From contig DBXW01000001.1 in assembly GCA_002309715.1 (NCBI GenBank), positions 1-62,703 of the forward strand: DNA of 62,703 nucleotides, in the 5' to 3' direction. This document shows, piece after piece, positions 28,001 to 35,910 of the stretch (position 1 is the first letter of the stretch; the number at the start of each line of letters is the position of its first letter). This DNA comes from Candidatus Avelusimicrobium cornigerorum. Lineage in GTDB: Bacteria > Elusimicrobiota > Elusimicrobia > Elusimicrobiales > Elusimicrobiaceae. Under the pieces are notes generated by a model that was given only the letters and a program-made list of their open reading frames with translations, did no database searches and had not been told where the DNA came from. Made by a program: the position numbers and the translations under genes.

Positions 28001-28237
28001 ATTTTAGGGATGGTGCCTATGGTCATTGCCACGGGTGCCGGAGCGGCCAGCCGCCGCGCGTTAGGCGTGCCTGTGTTTTACGGTATGCTTATCGGTACGC
28101 TGGTGGGGCTGCTGCTTATTCCGCTATTTTACCTACTTGTACAAACGTATGTAGAAAAATTCGCCCACCACAAAGCCCGTGTGGCGGCGCGTAAGGCCGC
28201 ACAGGAAAATCAGGCAACCACTCCTCCGGCTAATTAA
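25085..28237 (+). CDS. RND multidrug efflux transporter, inner-membrane permease (HAE1/AcrB type)
   Basis: 1050 residues, the normal AcrB length, with 12 expected membrane helices. Proton-relay residues are visible: the Asp pair in GLVVDDAI (TM4) and Lys in GLAAKNAIL (TM10). Two large periplasmic loops are present. The pump exports drugs or hydrophobic toxins using proton import. Last gene of the operon, followed by a terminator at 28271-28298. Confidence 0.96.
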   Translation: MFAKFFINRPRFALVISLILCLAGIIALRTLPVALYPEITPPEVVVRASYPGASAEVIAKTVGIPLESSVNGVEDMLYMSSDSADGSYMLTVTFKTGVDPDIAQVKVQNRVSQATPLLPAEVTRHGLTVFRRSSNILGLVSFSDPSGKMSTLDISDYLNNNVQKNLSRITGVGEARVFGAAKSMRVWLDADKMAAMNISAANVKAAIASQNYQPSLGKIGARPNDGSVLTIYALQTEGRLNSAEEFGNIIVRTDEQGGLVRLNEIARVEAGQESYSHAASFDGHSSVPIMINLSSGANALETVKEVRAELKRLEGFFPKGLQYEFSIDTTDFINASIEEVLLTLFITFMLVVAVCYIFLQDWRATLVPAATIPVSLLGTFAVMMALGYSINMFTLFALVLAIGLVVDDAICVVERVITLMNREQKTAFEAANQAMEELSSALIATTLVLLAIFVPITFMGGITGKIYTQFAVTISVAVCFSTLNALSLSPAICATMLKPIPETKFFILRWFNVTVLRGARSYRKLVRRLARKVIIILLFVGFVVLDFALLNFMSTSFIPVEDQGIVLVDVQLPEGATFARTQAVMDQVIDGIKKTPGVKHVTNVIGFSMLGGSGENTAIAFVALDPWSKRKSKNLLQSSIAQKFNMQFASIPDATVRAVEMPSIPGLGTSGGLDLRLQSLNDFDYQKLANTANLMGFKMMSDPSMQIAYSTFKADTPNIYLDVNRAKAESMKVPVSNVFSILENYLGSAYVGDVNFGTQINKVIMQSEGKYRMTPENINKMYVTSSTGELVPLMALVDMKYVLSPRQISRYNQYPAATIMVPAVVTSTGEAMEHTEEIMKNLPPGYSYEWTGMSYQEKQNKGQINVLILLAVTFAYLFLVAQYESWTIPIPVLMSVVAAVGGGLFGLWIMGLSMSIYAQLGLVLLVGLAAKNAILIVEFAKDEHQNGTSIYLSAMDGLTQRFRPVLMTAFTFILGMVPMVIATGAGAASRRALGVPVFYGMLIGTLVGLLLIPLFYLLVQTYVEKFAHHKARVAARKAAQENQATTPPAN

Positions 28238-28270
28238 CCGTACCCCAAAATTAGTTCTTGTTATTCATAA

Positions 28271-28298
28271 AAATCTCCCGGGCTAACCCGGGGGATTT
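28271..28298. terminator. Bidirectional terminator after the efflux operon
   Basis: Stem AAATCTCCCGGG-CTAA-CCCGGGGGATTT with a T5 run on the plus side and A5 (T5 on minus) on the other. It separates the efflux operon from the converging gene at 28314. Confidence 0.85.
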
Positions 28299-28313
28299 TT
28301 ACTTAAATGCATG

Positions 28314-29090
28314 CTAATTAGCCCGACGAGGAACTCCTTTAAACAAATCACGCGTCCGCGGGTCCTGAGTGGATATCAACGGCTGCTTGAGCGGCAACGC
28401 AATCGGTTTAGTAGAACTAGGCCGCGCTTTTTGGCGTTTCATAAGTTGTTGGACAATCTGATCCTTCGTAGTCCCTCTATCTTCTTGAGCCGCCTTGCAA
28501 TACTGCGCTATCCGCGCTTTATCTTTAAGCGACTCGGCCAAAGAACACATTCTAACCCTTGGCGCCATTTTCGGGTTAAGTTCTAATACCATTTCGTAAT
28601 CGTCCATAGCCTTTAGTGCCATATCCCGGTCTAAAACAGGAGCAATCCCAACTTCACGGAAAGGCACCCCTTGCCGGTGGTAAGTTTCCGCACGCACTAA
28701 ATACATATACGGCATCCGGGGACTTTCTTTAATAGCCCTAGTCGCATAGCGAATCGCATTAGCCGCATCCGTATCCGTTAACTTTCCATAATGCCGCACT
28801 CCGCCAATAGGCGTAGCATAGATGACGGCCGCGTTGAAATAATCCCGGTACGGGTAACCGTCTTCACGCACCAAGCGCGCTTGAGCCAAGTGACCGATTT
28901 CATATTTGGTTTCCGCTTCAATAAAGCCGTGCCCGTTAAAATAAATCGGCAGGAACTCTGTTAAATGTTGATCCGCCTCTTCCGGCGGGAAATCACCGTA
29001 CATAAACGGATCACGAGGAGGTTGCGCGAAGGCAACTCCCGTCAAAAACAGTGCAAACAACATAAACCCAACAATGCGTAAGTTTTTCAT
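28314..29090 (-). CDS. Secreted TPR-like protein, unknown function
   Basis: 258 residues. The ATG at 29090 is chosen because AGGAGG lies seven bases upstream and it gives a clean signal peptide (cleavage about AFA-Q); the frame runs on to 29159 without a ribosome site. The mature part is helical with TPR-like repeats (AIRYATRAIKESPRMPYMYLVRAETYH, YEMVLELNPKMAP). The C-terminus is basic and Pro-rich. It is probably a periplasmic scaffold or lipid-facing protein; no partner is visible. Confidence 0.78.
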   Translation of the reverse strand: MKNLRIVGFMLFALFLTGVAFAQPPRDPFMYGDFPPEEADQHLTEFLPIYFNGHGFIEAETKYEIGHLAQARLVREDGYPYRDYFNAAVIYATPIGGVRHYGKLTDTDAANAIRYATRAIKESPRMPYMYLVRAETYHRQGVPFREVGIAPVLDRDMALKAMDDYEMVLELNPKMAPRVRMCSLAESLKDKARIAQYCKAAQEDRGTTKDQIVQQLMKRQKARPSSTKPIALPLKQPLISTQDPRTRDLFKGVPRRAN

Positions 29091-29112
29091 AAAAAACCTC
29101 CTGGTAACTAAT

Positions 29113-29140
29113 AGTATAATGGGAAACTCATTTTTTTCAA
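29113..29140 (-). promoter_or_regulatory. Promoter of the 28314-29090 gene
   Basis: On the minus strand TTGAAA (29135-29140), a 16-base spacer and TATACT (29113-29118), 23 bases before the start codon. Confidence 0.7.
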
Positions 29141-29237
29141 GGGGTATTTGGGCCGGCATTTGTTTGTGCCCGGTCGGTTTGAGTTGCGCAACCGGGGCCG
29201 CAATTTGCTAAAATATCCGTAGTGGGAAAAGGAAACT

Positions 29238-29648
29238 ATGAAAAGCAGAAGACTGGCCAGGGAATGCGCCTTACAATCGCTTTATTACGCCGACAGCCTT
29301 AAATCACTCGGCGATAAAACTGTTTTAAATTACACAGCCGCCTTTCAAAAGGAATTAGGCGATGTGTTTAATTTTTGCCAAGAACTTGTGACAGGAACAG
29401 AAAAGAATTTACCCCAAATTGACAAAATGGTTTCTTCTTACGCGAAAAACTGGACATTAGCGCGTATGTCTGCGGTGGACCGGGCCATCTTGCGTATGGC
29501 TACATATGAAATGATCTTTAGCCCGCAAAAAACACCCGTTGCCGCCGTTATTGATGAAGCCATTGAATTAGCCAAAAAATACTCTACCGAAAATTCCAGC
29601 AAGTTTATTAACGGTCTTTTAGACCAACTCAAAAAAGAACGCAAATAA
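29238..29648 (+). CDS. nusB: Transcription antitermination factor NusB
   Basis: 136 residues, typical size. All-helical NusB fold: RRLARECALQSLYYADSL at the N-terminus and the C-terminal block RMSAVDRAILRMATYEM...AAVIDEAIELAKKYSTENSSKFINGLLD. It works with NusE/S10 in rRNA antitermination. The promoter has TTGCGC and an extended -10 TGCTAAAAT (29206-29214). It is followed after one base by ligA. Confidence 0.95.
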   Translation: MKSRRLARECALQSLYYADSLKSLGDKTVLNYTAAFQKELGDVFNFCQELVTGTEKNLPQIDKMVSSYAKNWTLARMSAVDRAILRMATYEMIFSPQKTPVAAVIDEAIELAKKYSTENSSKFINGLLDQLKKERK

Positions 29649-29649
29649 C

Positions 29650-31629
29650 ATGCAACCCAAAGAAGAAATTGAGCAACTGCGTCAACTGATTAGTTTCCAT
29701 AACGACCTGTACTATAACCAAGACAATCCATCCTTGTCCGATACACAATACGATGAACTTTATCATCGTTTAGAAGAATTGGAAAAGGAGTACCCGCAGT
29801 ATGCCTCGGCCACTTCCCCTACGCAACATGTAGGCGGCAAAGCATCACGCGCGTTTGCTCCGGTAACACACGCCGTGCCTATGATGTCTTTAGATAATTC
29901 ATATTCGGCTGACGATATACGCAGTTGGCATGAACGTGCCGTAAAACTGCTCGGTCGGGAGAATTTTGAAATGGTGGTAGAAGGGAAAATTGACGGCGTT
30001 TCCTGCTCGCTTACGTACCAAAATGGCCGGCTTATACAAGCAGCCAGCCGCGGAGACGGCAAAACCGGTGAAGATATCACCGCCAACGTGCTCACCATTA
30101 AAAATATACCCCACCAAATAGCAAACGCACCGCAAGGATTACTGGAAATACGCGGCGAAGTTTATTTAGAGAAAAAAGATTTGGCCGCCCTAAATGCGGA
30201 GCAAGAAAAATCAGGTGGTAATTTATTTGCCAATACCCGAAACGCCGCCGCCGGTTCTTTGCGGCAAAAAGAGTCCGAACTGGCAGCCCGGCGACCGCTC
30301 CGTTTTTTTGCTCACTCGTTTGGAGTAGGCAACATAACGGCCAAAAGTTTTAGTGATTTTATAGAGCAATGCCGCGCGTGGGGATTTTCGGTCTGCCCGG
30401 TGCGTACCCGAACCACTCAAATTGCCGACGTGATCCGTTTTTACAACGAATTTGAACCGGCACGCCATAATTTACCTTTTGATGTAGATGGACTTGTGGT
30501 TAAAGTAAATTTATTTCAAGACGAACAAATTTTAGGTGTCACCGCGCGTAGTCCGCGCTGGGCAATGGCTTTTAAATATCCGGCGCCGCAAGCCACTACT
30601 ATCGTTAAAAACATTTTGTTTTCAGTAGGACGTACCGGCATCATTACCCCGGTGGCTGAATTAGAACCGGTCCCGTGCGCCGGTGTTATCATTTCCAATG
30701 CTACCTTGCATAATTTTGATGAAATCAAACGATTGGGCGTGCGTGCGGGAGACAGCGTTATTATTGAACGCGCCGGCGAAGTAATACCCAAAATCATCAA
30801 AGTAGTGGAACACAAAGGAGCACAAGAAGTCTTGCCGCCGCAAAAATGTCCTTCATGCGGAGAACCGGTATATAAGGAACAAGATGAAGTAGGATATTAC
30901 TGCATCAACCCCGCATGTCCGGCACAGTTAAAAGCACGCCTGGTGCACTTTGCCTCAAGGGATGCTTTGGATATTGATGGGCTGGGAGATGTAGTGGTAG
31001 AGCAATTAGTGGCGTTTGATTTTGTTCGCGAATTTGCCGATATTTATTATTTGTCTTTCCTGCACTTATTAAAACTGCCTAATTTCAAGGATAAGAAAGC
31101 ACAAAATTTATTAGACGCTATTGAAAAAAGCAAGACGCGCCCATTGGCTAAGTTACTGTTTGCGTTGGGAATTGCTTTCGTCGGCGAGAAAACAGCCGAA
31201 GTTCTGGCTGATCGTTTCCACACGTTAGACGCGCTTAAAGCGGCTGACTTGGCAACCTTGCAACACATCCCCGACGTAGGAGAAAAAGTTTCTCAAAGTA
31301 TTTATGATTTTTTTCACGATGTAAAAGTAATAGAACAAGTAGAAAAACTACGCCAAGCCGGGCTTAATTTCACCCAACCTCAAAAAGAAAAATCCGGCAA
31401 TGTGTTAGAAGGAAAAACGCTGGTGTTTACCGGCGAACTCAAAACCATGACACGCGCCGAGGCCGAGCGCTTGGCCATGCAGTACGGCGGCAAAACAAGC
31501 GGCAGCGTATCTAAAAAAACATCTTATGTAGTGGCCGGAGAAGCCGCCGGAAGCAAACTCAAAAAAGCACAAGAATTGTGCGTTCCCGTTCTGAGCGAAA
31601 CGGAATTTTTAAAACTCATCGGCAAGTAA
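29650..31629 (+). CDS. ligA: NAD-dependent DNA ligase
   Basis: 659 residues, near the usual ~670. Domain Ia (YYNQDNPSLSDTQYDELY), adenylation domain with Lys113 in EGKIDGVS, OB fold, a Cys4 zinc finger (CPSCGEPV...YYCINPACPAQ), helix-hairpin-helix repeats and a C-terminal BRCT (GKTLVFTGELKTMTRAEAE). It seals nicks in replication and repair. It is cotranscribed with nusB. Confidence 0.98.
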   Translation: MQPKEEIEQLRQLISFHNDLYYNQDNPSLSDTQYDELYHRLEELEKEYPQYASATSPTQHVGGKASRAFAPVTHAVPMMSLDNSYSADDIRSWHERAVKLLGRENFEMVVEGKIDGVSCSLTYQNGRLIQAASRGDGKTGEDITANVLTIKNIPHQIANAPQGLLEIRGEVYLEKKDLAALNAEQEKSGGNLFANTRNAAAGSLRQKESELAARRPLRFFAHSFGVGNITAKSFSDFIEQCRAWGFSVCPVRTRTTQIADVIRFYNEFEPARHNLPFDVDGLVVKVNLFQDEQILGVTARSPRWAMAFKYPAPQATTIVKNILFSVGRTGIITPVAELEPVPCAGVIISNATLHNFDEIKRLGVRAGDSVIIERAGEVIPKIIKVVEHKGAQEVLPPQKCPSCGEPVYKEQDEVGYYCINPACPAQLKARLVHFASRDALDIDGLGDVVVEQLVAFDFVREFADIYYLSFLHLLKLPNFKDKKAQNLLDAIEKSKTRPLAKLLFALGIAFVGEKTAEVLADRFHTLDALKAADLATLQHIPDVGEKVSQSIYDFFHDVKVIEQVEKLRQAGLNFTQPQKEKSGNVLEGKTLVFTGELKTMTRAEAERLAMQYGGKTSGSVSKKTSYVVAGEAAGSKLKKAQELCVPVLSETEFLKLIGK

Positions 31630-31649
31630 GACTTGTAGGTTTGATATGC

Positions 31650-31683
31650 AAAACCCTCGCGTTATATTTGCGCCGGGGGTTTT
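31650..31683. terminator. Terminator between ligA and ybeY
   Basis: Imperfect stem AAACCC...GCG / CGC...GGGGGTTT followed by TTTTCTATT on the plus side; the minus side also has T-rich sequence. It serves two converging genes. Confidence 0.6.
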
Positions 31684-32130
31684 CTATTGGGGCAAAAGAT
31701 GGGCTATAATTTTTTCGGCTTGACGGTCCATTTCCGCGCGATCTTGCGGTGCGTGGTCGTCCATCCCCGACAGATGCAAGGCTCCGTGTATAACATACAT
31801 AAGCATTTCTTGCAAAATTGTATGCTTGAATTTTTTTGCGTTTTTACGCGCCACTTGGTAGCACACAAAAATATCGCCAAATGCCCACGGCTCGCCGGGG
31901 GGTAATACCGGCGGGCGTGTGTGATTAAAAGAAATAACATCCGTTACATAATGATGGTTTAAAAAAGTTTTATTAACACGCAAAATTTCTTTTTCATCTA
32001 CAAAAATAACATTAACTTCTATATTCTGGCGGGCAAACTGCTTAAGCCCCTTGGCAAGCGCACGTTTAAAAAGGCCGGTGCGGCGCAAATAGGGAACAAC
32101 TTCGGTGTTATAAAAAATATGGGCTATCAT
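31684..32130 (-). CDS. ybeY: Endoribonuclease YbeY (16S rRNA maturation)
   Basis: 148 residues. The metal-binding motif is HGALHLSGMDDH near residues 113-124, one residue longer between His2 and His3 than the E. coli form, which is seen in other family members. The DVISFNH block is also present. It matures the 16S rRNA 3' end and takes part in ribosome quality control. The ATG at 32130 comes directly after a hairpin plus T6 and has no Shine-Dalgarno. Confidence 0.92.
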   Translation of the reverse strand: MIAHIFYNTEVVPYLRRTGLFKRALAKGLKQFARQNIEVNVIFVDEKEILRVNKTFLNHHYVTDVISFNHTRPPVLPPGEPWAFGDIFVCYQVARKNAKKFKHTILQEMLMYVIHGALHLSGMDDHAPQDRAEMDRQAEKIIAHLLPQ

Positions 32131-32159
32131 AAAAAATGCGCCGCGTTTTTACGCGGCGC
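32131..32159 (-). terminator. Terminator-like hairpin between glgC and ybeY
   Basis: Nine-pair stem GCGCCGCGT (32138-32146) / ACGCGGCGC (32151-32159) with T6 on the minus strand at 32131-32136. The ybeY start codon follows at once. Confidence 0.75.
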
Positions 32160-32165
32160 GTGCAA

Positions 32166-33374
32166 TTAAAATTTACTCTTTCCACGCGGGATAACCACTA
32201 TCCCCGACGGATCAATATAGTATTTTTGCGAATCGGCTTCTAAATTATGGCCGATAGTTTGGCGCGGCGAAATGGTATTATAGCGGTCCATAATTACCTT
32301 TTTAAGTTTCGCTCCCGCCTTAATTTCGCAATTATCCATAATGACGCAATCTTCAATTTCCGCCCCTTCGCCGATGAACACACTGTCACTAATCACGGAG
32401 TGTTTTATTTTGGCTTTAGGGTGAATGATACAACCGTCTCCCACCATAGAATTGGTAACAGTCCCCCCTAAAAATTTAGTGGGCGGCACGCGGTTAAGCG
32501 TGGTACTAATCGGCCACGAGGGGTTGTTTAAATCCAATTTCGGTTTGGGGCCCAAGAGGTCCATATTGGTTTGCCAAAACGATTCTATTGTGCCCACGTC
32601 ACGCCAATATCCCTGTTCTTCATACGACTTGGCCCCCGGAAGTGTTTGGCTTTGGAAATTATACGCAAATGTGCGATGGTCGGCCAAAATCTTAGGCAAA
32701 ATGTGCTTGCCAAAGTCCAACGCCGGCACGTCGCAAAAGCGTTTTTGGAGCACTTTGAGCAAAACGTCGGTGTTAAAAATGTAATTCCCCATAGACGCAT
32801 AGGCCGATTTGGGATGGCCGGGTATCGGTTTAGGATGCGCCGGTTTTTCATCAAATTGGGTAATGCGCCCTTGGGCATCTACTCCCAATACACCGAATGC
32901 GGTAGCCGCTTCTATCGGCACGGTATTGGCAGCCACGGTGACATCGGCTTTGTTTTTGATATGAAAGTCAATCATCTGCCGCACATCCATGCGGTAAATG
33001 TGATCGGCCCCAAAAATAGCCACCAAATCCGGTGCAAAATCTTTAACGAGATTTATGTTTTGGCGCACCGAATCCGCCGTTCCGCGATACCAAATTTCAC
33101 CCAAACGCATTTGCGGCGGCACGCAGGTTAAAAAGTGATCCGCCACAATACCTTCCGAACGCCAAGTGGTACGCAAATATTCAATCAAACTTTGTGATAA
33201 GTATTGCACGAGTACGTAAGACGAAAAAATACCGGAATTGACAAAGTTGGAAAGTACAAAATCCACAATGCGGTATTTCCCGCCAAACGGTACCGACGGT
33301 TTAGAACGGTCTTTGGTAAGCGGGTAAAGGCGTTCCCCCTTTCCTCCGGCCATAATGATGCCGAGAATTCTCAT
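32166..33374 (-). CDS. glgC: Glucose-1-phosphate adenylyltransferase
   Basis: 402 residues. The N-terminal nucleotidyltransferase has GGKGERLYPLTKDRSKP and PFGGKYRIVDF. The middle has the FGADHIYRMD and WRDVGTIESFW signatures. The C-terminal left-handed beta-helix (GCIIHPKAKIKHSVI, GAEIEDCVIMDNCEI) is complete. It makes ADP-glucose for glycogen. A good AGGAG is upstream. No other glg genes are nearby. Confidence 0.97.
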   Translation of the reverse strand: MRILGIIMAGGKGERLYPLTKDRSKPSVPFGGKYRIVDFVLSNFVNSGIFSSYVLVQYLSQSLIEYLRTTWRSEGIVADHFLTCVPPQMRLGEIWYRGTADSVRQNINLVKDFAPDLVAIFGADHIYRMDVRQMIDFHIKNKADVTVAANTVPIEAATAFGVLGVDAQGRITQFDEKPAHPKPIPGHPKSAYASMGNYIFNTDVLLKVLQKRFCDVPALDFGKHILPKILADHRTFAYNFQSQTLPGAKSYEEQGYWRDVGTIESFWQTNMDLLGPKPKLDLNNPSWPISTTLNRVPPTKFLGGTVTNSMVGDGCIIHPKAKIKHSVISDSVFIGEGAEIEDCVIMDNCEIKAGAKLKKVIMDRYNTISPRQTIGHNLEADSQKYYIDPSGIVVIPRGKSKF

Positions 33375-33396
33375 AAACGCTCCTGTAAATAATTTT

Positions 33397-34089
33397 TTAT
33401 TCCGAGCCTAGCGGCAACTGCCGTTGCAAGGCTTCAAATGCTTCCCATGACCACGGCATTTTTTCCGCTACGATTTTGGCAATTTCATCGGCATAAACGC
33501 GGATTTCCTGCTGGGCATGTTTATCGGTGCGCAAGCACAAGAAGTTAAACAAACTGCGTGCATTGACGCTCCAGTAAAATTGGGTATATTGACAAACCGG
33601 CAGCACACCACGGGCCATTTCGCGAGCGACACCGGCTTCAATGAGTTTGTGATAAGCCGCGTAAGAGGCATCCACGCTTTCCTCATAAATTTTGCGCAAT
33701 TTTTCGTTGTCTAAAGACGAGTCCGCTACGGAACCTTGTTTGTTTTTGGTATCTTGCCCACGGAAAGAAGACGGAATATAAAATTCGTCTTTTACTTCGG
33801 TATAGCGCGCACTGACTTCGTTATACGAACCCCAGCGATGACGCATCCATTGGCGGGCCACATAAATCGGGCAGCAAATATGAAATTGAAAATAGCAATG
33901 TTCAAACGGCGTGTGATGGGCGTGTTGCATCAAATACTTAATAAGACGCTTATCTTGCTCTTCCCCCTTGGATACCGCTCCAAAAGAAACACGGGCCGCT
34001 TGAACGGCGCGGTCATCTCCGCCCATAAAATCTACCAGGCGAACAAAACCTTTATCTAATACGTTAATTTTTTCTGTAGACGTTTGCAC
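33397..34089 (-). CDS. thyX: FAD-dependent thymidylate synthase
   Basis: 230 residues. The ThyX motif RHRWGSYNEVSARYTE is present around residues 83-98, with upstream HHTPFEH and downstream RSLFNFLCLRTDKHAQQEIR. It makes dTMP using FAD and methylene-tetrahydrofolate. It lies 22 bases upstream of glgC and downstream of a secreted protein gene, probably in one operon. Confidence 0.97.
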   Translation of the reverse strand: MQTSTEKINVLDKGFVRLVDFMGGDDRAVQAARVSFGAVSKGEEQDKRLIKYLMQHAHHTPFEHCYFQFHICCPIYVARQWMRHRWGSYNEVSARYTEVKDEFYIPSSFRGQDTKNKQGSVADSSLDNEKLRKIYEESVDASYAAYHKLIEAGVAREMARGVLPVCQYTQFYWSVNARSLFNFLCLRTDKHAQQEIRVYADEIAKIVAEKMPWSWEAFEALQRQLPLGSE

Positions 34090-34104
34090 TTTTTTCTCCT
34101 CAAA

Positions 34105-35421
34105 TTATTTCAAAATTTCCACAACTAAACTGCGACCGTCAGGCAACGCTTCAGCCGTTAACACGGCACCGGCCGAGCAAGCCGTGTCATACACAAAACC
34201 GCCTAAAGCAATCGTATCTTGTAAAGTTAAGCGGCCTTTCTCCAACGATAAGAAATGTACTTTCCCGCTTTCATATTGACCAAACGTGCTAGATAAAAGC
34301 CCATATTTGGCGATATTTTCCACCGCCACCACTTGGGGATTACCGTTAGACGCTATAACCTGCAATGAAGGATAGAACTTTACTATCTCCTGTTTATATT
34401 TTACACGATTTGGAGAGCCAACGGAAAATTCTTTATATTCGGTTGTCTTGCCGTTGGGAAGTTCCAACTTAATACGCCCCGCGGAAGTAGTGTAAATAAA
34501 TCCTTTTCCATCGCCTTGGGAGAAAGGAAAACGGTTATCTCCCATTACCCACGTACGCCGGGTAGCCAGTTCCTGTTTTCCGGCCGCAAATTTACCGTTT
34601 TCATAAACCACATTGCGGGCATTTCCCGGGAACACCCCCGCCACAAACGGCCGTTGCATCCACAGTGTCTTTTCGTTGCCGCACCCCATCTCTTTTACAA
34701 AATAGGGCAACGTATCCAACACAACCCACTGCCCGTTTTCATAGGCCAAAATCAGTGTGCTGATGCGGGTTAATCGTTCGTCATAAACGGTGGCAAAAAT
34801 TTCCGCCGTATCTTTTCCGCGCAAGGGAACCGCGGAAATAGCCAACGGAGTGCGCCCGGAAGGTAATTGATAGAAAAGTGCTTCGTTTAACACTTCTCCG
34901 CGGCGGTCCCATACACTCACGCGCCCTTTAGCCGAAAGCGTAACTATATTTTCAGCCCTCGCTGCCGTAATATCTCCCGATGACAAACTAACAATTTCTT
35001 GTTCTATGGGTTGATAAAAATTTTTAACGTGCAAAGACGGTTGGGGTTGCACTGCTTGCGCCGCTGACGAAGGCGTTACCAACAAGGGGGCCGGGGCACC
35101 GGCTTGCAGTACTGCCTCTTGCCCAATCTCCACCCCTACTTCCGACGGCAAATTCCCTACCGCGTATAGTGCTTGCACTTCTGTAATGACACCTACCGGT
35201 GAATAGTTATGCACAAGCCCTAAATCTTTACCGGTTTTGGGATTGATCAATTTTTCCGACGATATGATAATCTTAAATGAGTCGCCGACCTTAACCGGAG
35301 TTTTGAGGGCAGACGTATCTAAATAAATTTGATGATTTTGAACGCGCACCACCGTTACCTGCGCGTTGGCAAGTAGCGGGAAAGTTACTAAAAGCGCTAA
35401 AAGGAAATGTGTTATTTTCAT
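34105..35421 (-). CDS. Secreted protein, beta-propeller-like, unknown function
   Basis: 438 residues. The frame could open at 35613, but that stretch overlaps mazG; the ATG at 35421 gives a proper signal peptide (cleavage about ANA-Q). The mature protein has an N-terminal beta domain (VRVQNHQIYLD, KVGDSFKIIISSEKLINPKTGKDLG), a Pro/Ala linker at ~120-135, and a C-terminal set of beta repeats with aromatic and Gly turns that suggests a propeller. The start lies seven bases after a TACAAT -10 with no ribosome site, so the mRNA may be leaderless. Confidence 0.75.
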   Translation of the reverse strand: MKITHFLLALLVTFPLLANAQVTVVRVQNHQIYLDTSALKTPVKVGDSFKIIISSEKLINPKTGKDLGLVHNYSPVGVITEVQALYAVGNLPSEVGVEIGQEAVLQAGAPAPLLVTPSSAAQAVQPQPSLHVKNFYQPIEQEIVSLSSGDITAARAENIVTLSAKGRVSVWDRRGEVLNEALFYQLPSGRTPLAISAVPLRGKDTAEIFATVYDERLTRISTLILAYENGQWVVLDTLPYFVKEMGCGNEKTLWMQRPFVAGVFPGNARNVVYENGKFAAGKQELATRRTWVMGDNRFPFSQGDGKGFIYTTSAGRIKLELPNGKTTEYKEFSVGSPNRVKYKQEIVKFYPSLQVIASNGNPQVVAVENIAKYGLLSSTFGQYESGKVHFLSLEKGRLTLQDTIALGGFVYDTACSAGAVLTAEALPDGRSLVVEILK

Positions 35422-35427
35422 ATAATA

Positions 35428-35433
35428 ATTGTA
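35428..35433 (-). promoter_or_regulatory. -10 element of the 34105-35421 gene (leaderless start)
   Basis: TACAAT on the minus strand, ending six bases before the ATG at 35421. The -35 is unclear. Confidence 0.45.
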
Positions 35434-35458
35434 TACCATTTTTATGAAAGGGGTTACA

Positions 35459-35839
35459 ATGAAAAATACATTTGCGGAGTTAGTGGAAACATTCGCTATT
35501 TTGCGCGGGCCCAACGGTTGCCCGTGGGACAAGAAACAAACGCACGAAAGTCTAATCAAAAATATGCGGGAAGAAGCAGAAGAACTCGTACACGCCATTG
35601 AAAAGAAAGACATAGATAATATGAAGGAAGAATTGGGCGATGTACTCTTACAAGTATTACTGCACGCTCAAATTGCCAAAGAAGAGGGTTTTTTTACCAT
35701 TGATGATGTTATCCAAGTCTTGTACGATAAACTCCACCGCCGCCATCCGCACGTGTTCGGTAATCACGCCAAGGCGACCAGCCCCGAAGAGGCATTGGCT
35801 GTTTGGAAAGAAATGAAACAGCAAGAAAAAGGTAAATAA
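35459..35839 (+). CDS. mazG: MazG-type nucleotide pyrophosphohydrolase (single domain)
   Basis: 126 residues, about half of E. coli MazG, with one MazG domain. Visible motifs are LRGPNGCPWDKKQTHESL and EEAEELVHAI...EELGDVLLQVLLH (metal-binding EExxE...ExxD). It hydrolyses non-canonical or excess NTPs. The ATG at 35459 has AAAGGGG upstream; the frame also opens at 35429 with a poorer site. It is divergent from the secreted protein gene and followed by a strong terminator. Confidence 0.9.
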   Translation: MKNTFAELVETFAILRGPNGCPWDKKQTHESLIKNMREEAEELVHAIEKKDIDNMKEELGDVLLQVLLHAQIAKEEGFFTIDDVIQVLYDKLHRRHPHVFGNHAKATSPEEALAVWKEMKQQEKGK

Positions 35840-35860
35840 AGATTTACCGCATATAGACAT

Positions 35861-35897
35861 AAAACAGGCGTGAAACAATATGTTTCACGCCTGTTTT
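35861..35897. terminator. Strong bidirectional terminator
   Basis: Perfect 17-pair stem starting AAAACAGGCGTGAAACA with loop ATA; T4 on the plus strand and T4 on the minus. Between mazG and the converging POT gene. Confidence 0.95.
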
Positions 35898-35910
35898 AAA
35901 ACCAATGTGT

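Noticed and set aside
35422..35613. N-terminal extension of the secreted protein gene
   Set aside because: It overlaps mazG and lies before the signal peptide; no ribosome site.
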